Positions 52,801 to 60,877 of a stretch of 64,000 nt of DNA are shown one piece after another. The translations under genes were made by a program, and so were the position numbers. This stretch comes from Alphaproteobacteria bacterium. Its GTDB lineage: Bacteria; Pseudomonadota; Alphaproteobacteria; Micavibrionales; Micavibrionaceae. The number at the start of each line of letters is the position of its first letter. The first letter of the stretch is position 1. The notes beneath the pieces are model-generated. The model made no database searches, was not told the DNA's origin, and saw nothing but the letters and a program-made list of their open reading frames with translations. Where the stretch lies: the NCBI GenBank assembly GCA_002401695.1, contig NVTV01000003.1:372001-436000 (forward strand). The letters run 5' to 3'.

Positions 52801-54176
52801 GGCAGTTGACGCCTAATGTTGCGCAATGGGTTCCTGAACAAGCACCTGTAGTTATTATTCCGAATGGTGATGATGACGTAACAGCGGGCGCAGATAATGA
52901 TACAACGGACGCAGATAATGACCCTCTCCGTGATAGATATATGGAGTATAATAAGGATAACCTTCCCTGTGATATCCCGTTATTTTACACAAAAGAGGGA
53001 AGCGATTCTGTTTTTGCATTGGTGCGTATCAAGACGGATGGACCGCTGGATAACGATCCTTCTAACGATACGTTTAAAGTGTTGGAATTGAATGATTACT
53101 TAAATACCAAATCTTTGGATGACCCGGAGCAGTTGGCAGTATTCCTTGATAATTATAATTGGAGAAATCCAACGAAGGAAGGTGTTGAAAACGTTATCAA
53201 TAAAATCCTTTGTCTGGAGCCTCGTGCGCAAGCGGATAATACAAATACTCAGGAATCAAATAATACTGATGATGCGGTTGTTACAAGAACATTTAATACG
53301 CAGGCATACGTTCATCAAACACCGGAATCTTTCAGGGATTTACGTCTTCTTGATCAAGGTAAAGCAGCGTTCCTTTTTGAAGGGCTTGATATTGCGAATG
53401 ACAGACCCGATTTGATGGCGCGTGCGGCGCGTAATCATGATGATCCGCTCAATACATTCTTTGGTGATGCGCTTGGGATGCGGGATGGAACAACGCCGTT
53501 TGTATTTCTGGAGTTAGCCGCGCACGGCCTGCACCATGATGATTTTGATGTTGTTGTCGCGATGCGTAATGGTAGTACGACCGAGTATCGTTTCGTGGAT
53601 TATGATACTGACTTTATTAAACCGTTGTCAGAGCAAAGGGTTGGCGGCGCTACTGATATGGCAGAAAATGTTGCACCTGCGCAAGGTGGGCGTCGTATGG
53701 ATGACCTTTTACGTGTTATAGAGCGTATTCCCGGTGGTCACGTTGTACATGGTGCTGCGGGCGGTTATGCTCAAATGTCGGCAATTATCCCAAATGGACC
53801 AGACAGTTTAGGCCTTACAAATGGTTTGAAAGCTGTGTATGGGGCGGACATGACAACCCATAAGAATCAAATTGCTTATTCAGAAGGAATTTCCTCGCGT
53901 TATGCTGAGAGCTCTCGCTATGAACATACCGGGCCGCGTGATAACGCCCAGTCTGACAGACAGGCAGAGTTTAATGATAGAAGTGGCGCGCAACGTGGTA
54001 ATTGGTTTACCCGTATCTTTACCGGCGGAAAATCACGTGATGAGGAAAGTGCCAACGATGATATTAATGATAATATCAAAGATATTGGGGATGGACAGAA
54101 TTATGATCCTGCCGCGCTTGATGCTGCTGTACCTGAGCAAGAAATGACGCGTCAGGCTGCGATTAATGGTCAGTAG
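49887..54176 (+). CDS. Very large protein of unknown function (1429 residues)
   Basis: I do not recognise this protein. It has no signal peptide and no membrane helix. The first 330 or so residues are Ser/Thr/Val/Asp-rich and helical, followed by a low-complexity acidic stretch (ADADADVDTSVAD). A long helical middle follows, with a hydrophobic patch at about 580-640 (KFAPGFKDALKDFF, MIGGMLTMFGINI). A second acidic spacer (AGADNDTTDADND) lies near 1010. The C-terminal 300 residues look globular: FVFLELAAHGLHHDDFDVVVAM and RIPGGHVVHGAAGGYAQMSA, then a polar tail. The tail-to-head neighbours are unrelated. A substrate of the nearby putative type IV system is one possibility; a scaffold protein is another. 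Confidence 0.8.
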   Translation: MVDTNNSNTVELTQDDLNEVNREFSMLAAALGTPLSADFVYTPEAGAQLKIILDAALRDAQIVLDTGIVDGSIINLGPLPPVTNKDILADIISKGSGGAIDTGTVLGFIDDAEQNISILDQVSVQLASATNSSTVSAEAKPVPVDSSIQSDPRIARIETALTQIVPILNGLENMGSLTLRPTTEIPVPGTVDGYLDQASLDSYQQTMQQLNYLVAVNDVNVVSQASMIAGTTSLPLDQKIAHFVPANAEGIEELLVESITKSITEKGVELSTLKGSGTATAAQISALNAEIIELNTLKTQTIPQVLQDMAALHASNSLSVAVNMRMSEPETVIVQTSTNPTGVATPVTPVVSNSAGSGTSLADADADVDTSVADILSGNATAQNANEVDTSIKIVEETLFELGGQLDKMVGQFGGIAQSLAGSLVTPLTQADLDDRDPDGNRVLGENSQDLTSKLVMMLKTLNGEKNPNGVYTESIGRQLQIAILTKDDFSMIREQLGIDKVTPAEAQALIARPPTEVPPLAEGADAAQQAAHTAATATYNQQKVEYEASAAKTDKLNVLFHSLDVLRQNGVLDEERARSTTKMNMIMDGLAGALDKFAPGFKDALKDFFTNSDFGKMIGGMLTMFGININRLWGDKDDSAALKNAAGLVGDGFETSFDKIAADNNLDPKLDFDKIMDLTKDSFQDQMDGFLPRNAMKLMLGNADAEQINAALADAMNRASSATDMEGAKQIFVDRLVQIGEAYKNGTSITLLTHVETIGQTIEDVVAERPELAASTSVSASTTSTVQSSVSAAAYVASEPAVDLPVVTAGETHVELAYDPSTEDFEQDPERFSKGRVATIQEVLHSNAALLGISAVNPDFMYLDKEANEFTDTMTRETCGVFEEVWIRANIHAMVEAETEITQEGLDEIAQTRLSSENMGVILTYMHDKDVPQADIDAFSQNMLALDKDFASSADGSTQTVSVFDQALLWGQLTPNVAQWVPEQAPVVIIPNGDDDVTAGADNDTTDADNDPLRDRYMEYNKDNLPCDIPLFYTKEGSDSVFALVRIKTDGPLDNDPSNDTFKVLELNDYLNTKSLDDPEQLAVFLDNYNWRNPTKEGVENVINKILCLEPRAQADNTNTQESNNTDDAVVTRTFNTQAYVHQTPESFRDLRLLDQGKAAFLFEGLDIANDRPDLMARAARNHDDPLNTFFGDALGMRDGTTPFVFLELAAHGLHHDDFDVVVAMRNGSTTEYRFVDYDTDFIKPLSEQRVGGATDMAENVAPAQGGRRMDDLLRVIERIPGGHVVHGAAGGYAQMSAIIPNGPDSLGLTNGLKAVYGADMTTHKNQIAYSEGISSRYAESSRYEHTGPRDNAQSDRQAEFNDRSGAQRGNWFTRIFTGGKSRDEESANDDINDNIKDIGDGQNYDPAALDAAVPEQEMTRQAAINGQ

Positions 54177-54184
54177 TATTTGTG

Positions 54185-54763
54185 TTATCGGCTATGGCAT
54201 CCTTTGATATGGTCGTTGACCATGCCCATGGCCTGCATAAAGGCGTAACACGTCGTTGGCCCGACAAACTTCCAACCCCGTTTTTTCAAATCTTTCGATA
54301 GAATAGTGGAGGCTTCGGTTTTGCCCAAAATGTCTGTTTTTAGTTCTGGTGCGCAGTGGTTTTGTGGCTGAAAAGACCAGAAATAATCGCTTAGACTGCC
54401 CTTTTCCTCTATCAATTCTATGGCGCGTTGGGCGTTGTTTATGGTGGCCTCTATTTTGCCGCGATGGCGAATAATACCCGTATTTTGGAGTAGTAAATTT
54501 ATAGCATCATTGTCGTATTTAGCGACCTTATAAAAATCAAAATCATCGAAAGAAGCGCGGAAATTTTCGCGTTTTCGCAAAATCGTGAGCCAGCTTAAAC
54601 CCGCCTGAAACCCTTCCAGACAGATCTTTTCAAACAGGTGGGTATCATCATGAACGGGGTGTCCCCATTCTGTATCGTGATAGCGTACATACTCTTCATC
54701 TGTCCCGCACCACCAGCATCTTTGATGCGTGTCTTCTCCAGTGATTAATCCTTTGTCTGACAT
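54185..54763 (-). CDS. tag: DNA-3-methyladenine glycosylase I
   Basis: Tag removes 3-methyladenine from alkylated DNA. The 192-residue protein shows the zinc-site start CWWCGTDEEYVRYHDTEWG (about residues 16-34; Cys and His ligands), HLFEKICLEGFQAGLSWLTIL and RENFRASFDDFDF, the NTGIIRHRGKIEATINNA helix-hairpin region, and the end GWKFVGPTTCYAFMQAMGMVNDH with the last zinc ligands. Length and motifs are normal. It is convergent with the 1429-codon gene, eight bases apart. Confidence 0.95.
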   Translation of the reverse strand: MSDKGLITGEDTHQRCWWCGTDEEYVRYHDTEWGHPVHDDTHLFEKICLEGFQAGLSWLTILRKRENFRASFDDFDFYKVAKYDNDAINLLLQNTGIIRHRGKIEATINNAQRAIELIEEKGSLSDYFWSFQPQNHCAPELKTDILGKTEASTILSKDLKKRGWKFVGPTTCYAFMQAMGMVNDHIKGCHSR

Positions 54764-54811
54764 GGTAAAATCCTCTATTATGATGGCGATAACCTTAGCA
54801 TTGGAGGATGG

Positions 54812-55867
54812 ATGCTGCGAGCATTTTTAAATCGGAAGAAAACACGTAAATTATCGGAAGTTAGTGATGTACGTCTTGCGGAAGAATATGATTTTATAGT
54901 GAAGAGTAAGGCGCACCTTGATGGGTTGGAAAAAATCCGCAAGGTTAAGCTTAGAAGCTATAAATGGCGGAAAAATATTGCTGTTCCTGTGGCTGTGGTG
55001 ATCACGCCTGTTTTGGGATATGTGGATTATATGTTGTTGTTTTTACAAAGCGGCGATGACCGTGGCGCGGGGCTGACGGTGCTTGCTCTTGGGGCTTTGT
55101 ACGCATGGGTAACTCATCCGCGTCGTCAATACGCTAAGGCATATAAATTGAAGATTTTACCGCGCTTGGCGACGTTATTTGGTGATTTTACCTATGATTT
55201 GAAGGGGAAAATCGCAATTTATAAAATGCAGCCCTCCAAAATTCTACCCAGCCATGATCGTTGTGATAGCGAAGATTATTTTTCTGGTATGTATAAGGGG
55301 GTTGATATTGAATTCTCGGAAGTGGATTTTAAACAACGCCGTCGTTCTAAAAATCGTACTTATTATGTCAGCGTGTTTAAGGGGTTGGTGATTTTACTCG
55401 ATATGAATACGAAGAAATTCTATGGTCACACAATGCTGGATAAGAATAAAGGTAAGATTGGTGAATGGTTTAAGCAAAAATCCAGCAATCTTAAGCGCGC
55501 AAACCTTGTTGATCCTGCGTTCGAGAAGATATTTGATGTTTATACTAATGATCAGGTAGAGGCGCGGTATTTAATTGATCCTGTGATGATAGAGCGTCTT
55601 AAGGGCTTGCAGATGGAATATGGCGGGGAGGGTATGACTGCCGCGTTCTATGACAGTAAAATGTTAATTTTAATCGAGAGTAAGCATAATTACTTTGAAC
55701 CGGCGGCACTTGAAATTCCTGCAACCGATCCGCGATCTATTCTGAGTATGAAAAAAGAGATCGGTGAAATCCTTTCTTTGATTGACAGGTTAGACCTTTA
55801 TGATCCACAAAAGGTGCGTGAAGAAAATAATTTAACACTGGATAATGTGGAATCCGGTGTCGTGTGA
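54812..55867 (+). CDS. DUF3137 membrane protein
   Basis: A 351-residue protein of the DUF3137 family by overall layout: a charged N-terminal helical region (about 1-52), two membrane helices (about 55-72 and 86-100: VLALGALYAWVTHP), and a large cytoplasmic alpha/beta domain with YFSGMYKGVDIEFSEVDF and VFKGLVILLDMN. Function is unknown in the family. GGAGG lies five bases before ATG 54812. It is 30 bases upstream of ettA and may be co-transcribed with it. Confidence 0.85.
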   Translation: MLRAFLNRKKTRKLSEVSDVRLAEEYDFIVKSKAHLDGLEKIRKVKLRSYKWRKNIAVPVAVVITPVLGYVDYMLLFLQSGDDRGAGLTVLALGALYAWVTHPRRQYAKAYKLKILPRLATLFGDFTYDLKGKIAIYKMQPSKILPSHDRCDSEDYFSGMYKGVDIEFSEVDFKQRRRSKNRTYYVSVFKGLVILLDMNTKKFYGHTMLDKNKGKIGEWFKQKSSNLKRANLVDPAFEKIFDVYTNDQVEARYLIDPVMIERLKGLQMEYGGEGMTAAFYDSKMLILIESKHNYFEPAALEIPATDPRSILSMKKEIGEILSLIDRLDLYDPQKVREENNLTLDNVESGVV

Positions 55868-55897
55868 TGTGATTGAGATTTTAGAGGAAGACGATAA

Positions 55898-57577
55898 ATG
55901 GCAGCTTATGAATATGTTTATGTAATGAACGGCCTTAGTAAGGCGTATGGCAACGGGAAAAAGGTTCTCGAAAATGTAACGCTTAGCTTTTTACCCGGTG
56001 CGAAAATTGGTGTTTTGGGGCCAAACGGTGCGGGTAAGTCGACATTGCTGAAAATTATGGCTGGTGTGGATAAGGAATTCATGGGCGAGGCGTGGTCGGC
56101 AGAAGGCGCGCGGGTTGGTTATCTGGAGCAAGAGCCGCAGTTGGACCAAAGTAAAACAGTTGGCGAGAACGTGATGGAGGCCTTGGCTGATGTGAAGGCA
56201 ATGGTTGATCGCTTTAACGCGATTGGCATGGAAATGGGTGAGCCTGATGCGGATTTTGATGCACTGGGTGCGGAAATGGGAGATTTGCAGGAAAAAATCG
56301 ATATTGCGGATGGGTGGGAGCTTGACCGCACGATTGAAATTGCGATGGAGGCATTGAGATGTCCGCCCGCTGACTCTTCTGTAGAAAATCTGTCCGGTGG
56401 TGAGGCACGCCGCGTTGCGTTGTGTAAGTTGCTGCTGGAAAAGCCTGATCTTTTGTTACTTGATGAGCCAACAAACCATTTGGACGCCGAAAGTGTGGCG
56501 TGGCTGCAACGGTTCTTGCTGGATTATACGGGCGCTGTGGTGATGGTGACGCATGATCGTTACTTCCTTGATAATGTGACAAGCTGGATTCTAGAGGTAG
56601 ACCGTGGATCGGGTATTCCTTATGAGGGCAATTATACCGCGTATCTTGAGGCAAAAGCCAAGCGTATGAAGCAAGAAGACCGCGAAGAGAATACCCGCCA
56701 GAAAACATTGGCGCGTGAAATGGAGTGGATGGGGAAGAGCCCGTCAGCCCGACGTTCCAAGTCAAAATCACGTATTAATGCGTATGAAGAATTACTGGCA
56801 GAGAGCCAAAAGACCGATATGCGGAATGCGCAAATCGTTATTCCATCGCCGCCGCGTCTGGGTGATTTGGTTATTGAAGCGAAAAATATCCGTAAAGGCT
56901 TTGGTGATCGTTTGTTGATGGATGATTTGTCCTTTTCTTTGCCGCCAGGTGGGATTGTTGGTGTTATCGGGCCCAATGGTGCGGGTAAATCAACGTTGTT
57001 TAAGATGATTACAGGCGCGGAACAGCCCGATGAGGGCACGTTTAAGGTCGGTGATACGGTTAAATTAGGCTATGTGGATCAAAGTCGTGATGCGCTTAAT
57101 GCGGATAATAATGTCTGGGAGGAAATCTCGGGCGGAACGGATATTATCAAGCTGGGTAAAATCGAGATGCAGAGCAGGGCGTACGTGTCTGCTTTTAACT
57201 TCCGTGGGCCGGATCAGCAGAAAAAAGTCGGTGACTTATCAGGGGGGCAACGTAACCGTGTCCATCTAGCTAAGATGTTGAAAACAGAGGCAAATGTCAT
57301 CCTTTTGGATGAGCCAACAAACGATTTGGATACGGAAACTTTGGCCGCTCTTGAAGAAGCGCTGGAGCGCTTTCCGGGTTGCGCCGTAGTGATTTCGCAT
57401 GATCGTTGGTTCCTTGATCGTTTGGCAACGCATATTCTGGCTTTTGAAGGTGATTCGCAAATTACATGGTTTGAAGGCAATTATCAGGATTATGAAGCCG
57501 ATTACCGCAAGCGTATGGGGCATGATGCGGATACTCCAAGACGCATAAAATACAGGCCGTTGCGCAAAACAGGATAG
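55898..57577 (+). CDS. ettA: Energy-dependent translational throttle protein EttA (ABC-F)
   Basis: EttA is an ABC-F ATPase that binds the ribosomal E site and gates elongation by ATP/ADP ratio. The 559-residue protein has two ABC domains without membrane segments. The Walker A motifs are [12 protein letters not shown] (about residue 41) and [12 protein letters not shown] (about 353). Signature motifs are [12 protein letters not shown] and [12 protein letters not shown]. The Walker B motifs are [11 protein letters not shown] and [11 protein letters not shown]. The linker holds the EttA-type ARREMEWM-like stretch ([19 protein letters not shown]). The length equals that of E. coli EttA. GAGGAAG precedes ATG 55898. 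Confidence 0.96.
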   Translation: MAAYEYVYVMNGLSKAYGNGKKVLENVTLSFLPGAKIGVLGPNGAGKSTLLKIMAGVDKEFMGEAWSAEGARVGYLEQEPQLDQSKTVGENVMEALADVKAMVDRFNAIGMEMGEPDADFDALGAEMGDLQEKIDIADGWELDRTIEIAMEALRCPPADSSVENLSGGEARRVALCKLLLEKPDLLLLDEPTNHLDAESVAWLQRFLLDYTGAVVMVTHDRYFLDNVTSWILEVDRGSGIPYEGNYTAYLEAKAKRMKQEDREENTRQKTLAREMEWMGKSPSARRSKSKSRINAYEELLAESQKTDMRNAQIVIPSPPRLGDLVIEAKNIRKGFGDRLLMDDLSFSLPPGGIVGVIGPNGAGKSTLFKMITGAEQPDEGTFKVGDTVKLGYVDQSRDALNADNNVWEEISGGTDIIKLGKIEMQSRAYVSAFNFRGPDQQKKVGDLSGGQRNRVHLAKMLKTEANVILLDEPTNDLDTETLAALEEALERFPGCAVVISHDRWFLDRLATHILAFEGDSQITWFEGNYQDYEADYRKRMGHDADTPRRIKYRPLRKTG

Positions 57578-57635
57578 GGTGTACGTGTCTGTTTTTGGCT
57601 GTATGCCTTGCCTTTCCGTTGGTGCTGTATAAAAA

Positions 57636-57653
57636 ATGTCAAAAATATGACAT
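57636..57653. promoter_or_regulatory. Inverted repeat upstream of the DotA/TraY genes
   Basis: ATGTCA at 57636-57641 and TGACAT at 57648-57653 form a perfect 6-base inverted repeat with a 6-base spacer. It lies about 105 bases before the first DotA/TraY gene in a 180-base gap, a natural place for an operator. Short enough to be chance. Confidence 0.4.
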
Positions 57654-57757
57654 AAAAACTCGCTTTCTATATGTGAATGATGTTACCATTAGGCGTGATT
57701 TATCTAAAATTCGCACTATTTGCGGGTGATAATTAGACGAAACGGTGAGTAAATAAC

Positions 57758-60700
57758 GTGCGAAATATAAAAACTAAAGATGTTCTGATTTATGCGTCCA
57801 TGCCCCGTATCGTGCCGCGTGTGAAGAATTTATTCTCCTCCGGTTTTGCTTACGTTTCGTTTTGGATGGCGCAGATATACTTTGTTGTTCGTCTCTTGCC
57901 TGCCAACCATCCATATTTGTCTTCGGTGAACATCGGGCGCTTTGGTGTACGTCATGTTATTACAGAGGCTTCGCGCAATCTTACTTTCTCCAGAAAAAAC
58001 ATTGATCAGATATTGGTTTATTTTGGTATGTTGACCGGTGTTGTCATGTTGGTGGCGCAGTTCCTAATTCTGATTTATGTTTTGGCGGTTTCGCCTGCCA
58101 TGGCGTTTTCGTGGTTTGATACACCTGATCCTGCGTCTGATATTGCTTATAACTTGTTAGATCGTGTTTTCGGTGTTCCGGGTGTTTTCTGTTCTACAAC
58201 AACGATTGCCAATTGTACGAATTTTAGTGCAGGTGTGGCGTTTGAGACTGTGGGTCCTGCCACTGGTGCATCTATATTGCCGCTTCCTTTTCAGACGGCC
58301 TTGCATCAATTGTTTAGATTTTATTCGACAGCCCTTCTTTTGGTCGCTGTTTTGATTTTCTTGTATTTCCTTGTTGTTATTGTTTTTGAAACCGCGACGA
58401 GTGGTACGCCTTTCGGTCAACGTTTCCAAAATGTCTGGGTGCCGATCAGGTTGGTCGTTGCGCTGGGCTTGCTTGTGCCTGCGCCGGTTGCAGGGGTTGG
58501 GGCTACGCTTAACTCGGGACAATATATTGTGCTTTATGCGGCGAAATATGGATCAAGTTTCGCAACAGTCGGGTGGAATAGTTTCAATGATGCTGTTGTC
58601 GGGCATTCGCAATTTTCCGGGTCACCTTCTCGCCCTATGGGTCAGCGTTACTCTCTTCTTGCTATTCCTGAGGTTCCCGATATTTCTGCTTTGGTTGAGG
58701 CGATGTCGATTGTGCATGCCTGTGCGTATTCTTATGCACGATTGAATGCGGGTCAGCGTATTGGTACGACCGCTTCTCCGACCTATCCACCAATTGAGGC
58801 TTCACATGTGGGGCCTACATCGGAAACAGGGATGCAGGTGGTACCTTTCCTAGTTAAGCATAAGGCCACCCGCCCGCCTAACGGTGCCATCGCCGGTAAT
58901 ACAAATTTTCAGGGGAATGATGCTTTGCGTCAACAGGTGGTTTATGGTGGTTCTGCGGCTACGCCGGATTATTTGGCTGCACTTGGTTTTTATTACGGCA
59001 GTGATATTATTATTCGTTTCGGGGAATACAGAGCGGGCGATGTTCAACATGATGGAGAACCGGGTTTGGTTAAGCCTTTATGTGGTGATATTCGTATTCC
59101 TGTTGCATCTCTGGCCGATTTGGGTGGTGCGGGTGCGGGGCGTGGCGGCGCGGATTTTATGCTTCGCGGGTATTATAATTTGGTCATGGAGATGTGGTTT
59201 GCTGATCTGGATATGCGCCAATTCGCGAGGTCTTATATTGTTACAACTATGGAGCATGATCCCGCGGTTGTGCGTGCGTTTTGTACAACGAATGAATCGC
59301 CCGGCACAGGATCATTGTCCGGCGTTACTCGTACGCTTTTAGGCTTTCCTGTGGATTTGCCAGCATGTCTCGCGAAAACGTCCCCAAGTGCGACTTGGAA
59401 GCAACAGGTTATTGCGCGGTATTCAAATGACCTTAAAGATTTGGTGAGAACGGCTTGGGGAGATCATGTTCTTTTCTCTACTGCTGCGGACCAAAATGCA
59501 ACAGACAGAAGTTATGGTTGGATTGGCGCAGGTGTTTTCTATAGTAAGCTGGCTGAAACAAATGGTGGCTGGATCGATGGTGTGCAGGGCGTTCCTTATA
59601 TGGATCTATATCCTCTTGCCATGGAGCAGGTGCGTAAGCAAAATAGAAAAAGTAACGAACATGTAGAGTATAAAAGGCAATTTACGATGTCTACGAAGGC
59701 GCCTGGTAAGGATGCTCCTGAGGGGTTCTCTTCTATGGTAGAGCCGCATGAGGTTGCATTGGGACTTTCTGCTGTTTTCGGATATTGGAATGATGATGCC
59801 AAGAGCTTTGATGCTTTGAGTCGGATTAGTTATCAAAATATCTTTATGGACTCTATAAATCGATTGTTCGGAACGTCTGGTCTCGCGGCTATGCGTACAT
59901 CGAATGCGCATTTAAATCCTATTGTACAGCTTGTCGTGGTCGGAAAAGGGCTGGTTGATTCAGCCGTGGTTAATCTGGCGGGCTCTACTGGTGCTGCATT
60001 TCTTGGTGGTATGGTCACTGCTATGGATAAGGCTAATAAAGTTGGCGCAATTTCAACAGCGGCCAGCCAGGTTCTCTTATCGACAGCGTTTATGGGCTTG
60101 ACCGCTGGCTTCGTTCTTTTCTATATCTTGCCGTTCTTGCCGTTTGTTTACTTCTATTTTGCCGCAGCATCTTGGATTAAAGCTATCTTTGAGGCCATGG
60201 TGGGGGTGCCGTTATGGGCCTTGGCACATTTACGTATTGATGGTGATGGGTTGCCTGGTGACTCTGCGCAAAATGGTTATTTCTTGATATTGGAGATATT
60301 TATAAGGCCTATATTGACGGTTGTTGGTTTGGTTGCGGCTGTTGTTATTTTTTCAACACAAGTACAGATTTTGAATTTGATTTGGGATTTGGTGACGTCG
60401 AACATTTCTGGTGATTCGTCCAGTGTAACGCAGGATGTCTTGAATATGACGTCTGTAAATGATGTTCGTTTTCAACGCGGTGTTATAGACCAATTCTTCT
60501 TCACAGTTATTTATACAATTGTTTGTTATATGATGGCGCTTGCGTCGTTTAAACTGATTGATAGAATTCCTGATAATATTTTGCGTTGGGCGGGTGCGGG
60601 CGTATCTTCCTTTGGTGATATTAATCAAGATCAAGTGGATAGTCTTAGCCGTTATGCTGCGATAGGTGGTATGACAATGGGTAATCAGGCCGCTGGTGCT

Positions 60701-60823
60701 ATTACTAAGTTGGGTGGTGGCCTTGGTCAGGTCGTAGGTGGCCAGCTTAAAGGGGTGACGAAGGATTCCTCTGGTAAGGTGACGGGCGCGCAAAATGGCG
60801 TTGCAAACCCTGCGAATGAATAA
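57758..60823 (+). CDS. DotA/TraY-family type IV secretion membrane protein (first copy)
   Basis: A 1021-residue inner-membrane protein of the DotA/TraY family, part of Dot/Icm- or IncI-type secretion and conjugation systems. It begins with RIVPRVKNLFSSGFAYVSF. Membrane helices lie at about residues 90-120, 180-210 (LLLVAVLIFLYFLVVIVF) and 230-250; a large periplasmic region spans about 255-750. The conserved C-terminal core has GFVLFYILPFLPFVYFYFAA and IFEAMVGVPLWALAHLRIDG (about 808-830), then GYFLILEIFIRPILTVVG and FFFTVIYTIVCYMMALASF. The tail is Gly/Gln-rich and cytoplasmic. It starts with GTG 57758 after GGTGAG. DotA itself forms the channel-associated ring and is also secreted in Legionella; the role here is inferred. 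Confidence 0.85.
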   Translation: MRNIKTKDVLIYASMPRIVPRVKNLFSSGFAYVSFWMAQIYFVVRLLPANHPYLSSVNIGRFGVRHVITEASRNLTFSRKNIDQILVYFGMLTGVVMLVAQFLILIYVLAVSPAMAFSWFDTPDPASDIAYNLLDRVFGVPGVFCSTTTIANCTNFSAGVAFETVGPATGASILPLPFQTALHQLFRFYSTALLLVAVLIFLYFLVVIVFETATSGTPFGQRFQNVWVPIRLVVALGLLVPAPVAGVGATLNSGQYIVLYAAKYGSSFATVGWNSFNDAVVGHSQFSGSPSRPMGQRYSLLAIPEVPDISALVEAMSIVHACAYSYARLNAGQRIGTTASPTYPPIEASHVGPTSETGMQVVPFLVKHKATRPPNGAIAGNTNFQGNDALRQQVVYGGSAATPDYLAALGFYYGSDIIIRFGEYRAGDVQHDGEPGLVKPLCGDIRIPVASLADLGGAGAGRGGADFMLRGYYNLVMEMWFADLDMRQFARSYIVTTMEHDPAVVRAFCTTNESPGTGSLSGVTRTLLGFPVDLPACLAKTSPSATWKQQVIARYSNDLKDLVRTAWGDHVLFSTAADQNATDRSYGWIGAGVFYSKLAETNGGWIDGVQGVPYMDLYPLAMEQVRKQNRKSNEHVEYKRQFTMSTKAPGKDAPEGFSSMVEPHEVALGLSAVFGYWNDDAKSFDALSRISYQNIFMDSINRLFGTSGLAAMRTSNAHLNPIVQLVVVGKGLVDSAVVNLAGSTGAAFLGGMVTAMDKANKVGAISTAASQVLLSTAFMGLTAGFVLFYILPFLPFVYFYFAAASWIKAIFEAMVGVPLWALAHLRIDGDGLPGDSAQNGYFLILEIFIRPILTVVGLVAAVVIFSTQVQILNLIWDLVTSNISGDSSSVTQDVLNMTSVNDVRFQRGVIDQFFFTVIYTIVCYMMALASFKLIDRIPDNILRWAGAGVSSFGDINQDQVDSLSRYAAIGGMTMGNQAAGAITKLGGGLGQVVGGQLKGVTKDSSGKVTGAQNGVANPANE

Positions 60824-60877
60824 GGGCTAATACTGCGAGTGAGATAAAGGTTTTCTAGAGTAGGAAAGAGAGAAATA

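Noticed and set aside
56214-56771. Minus-strand frame of about 185 codons within ettA
   Set aside because: Pro/His-rich composition typical of antisense frames; the plus strand is an intact ABC-F gene.
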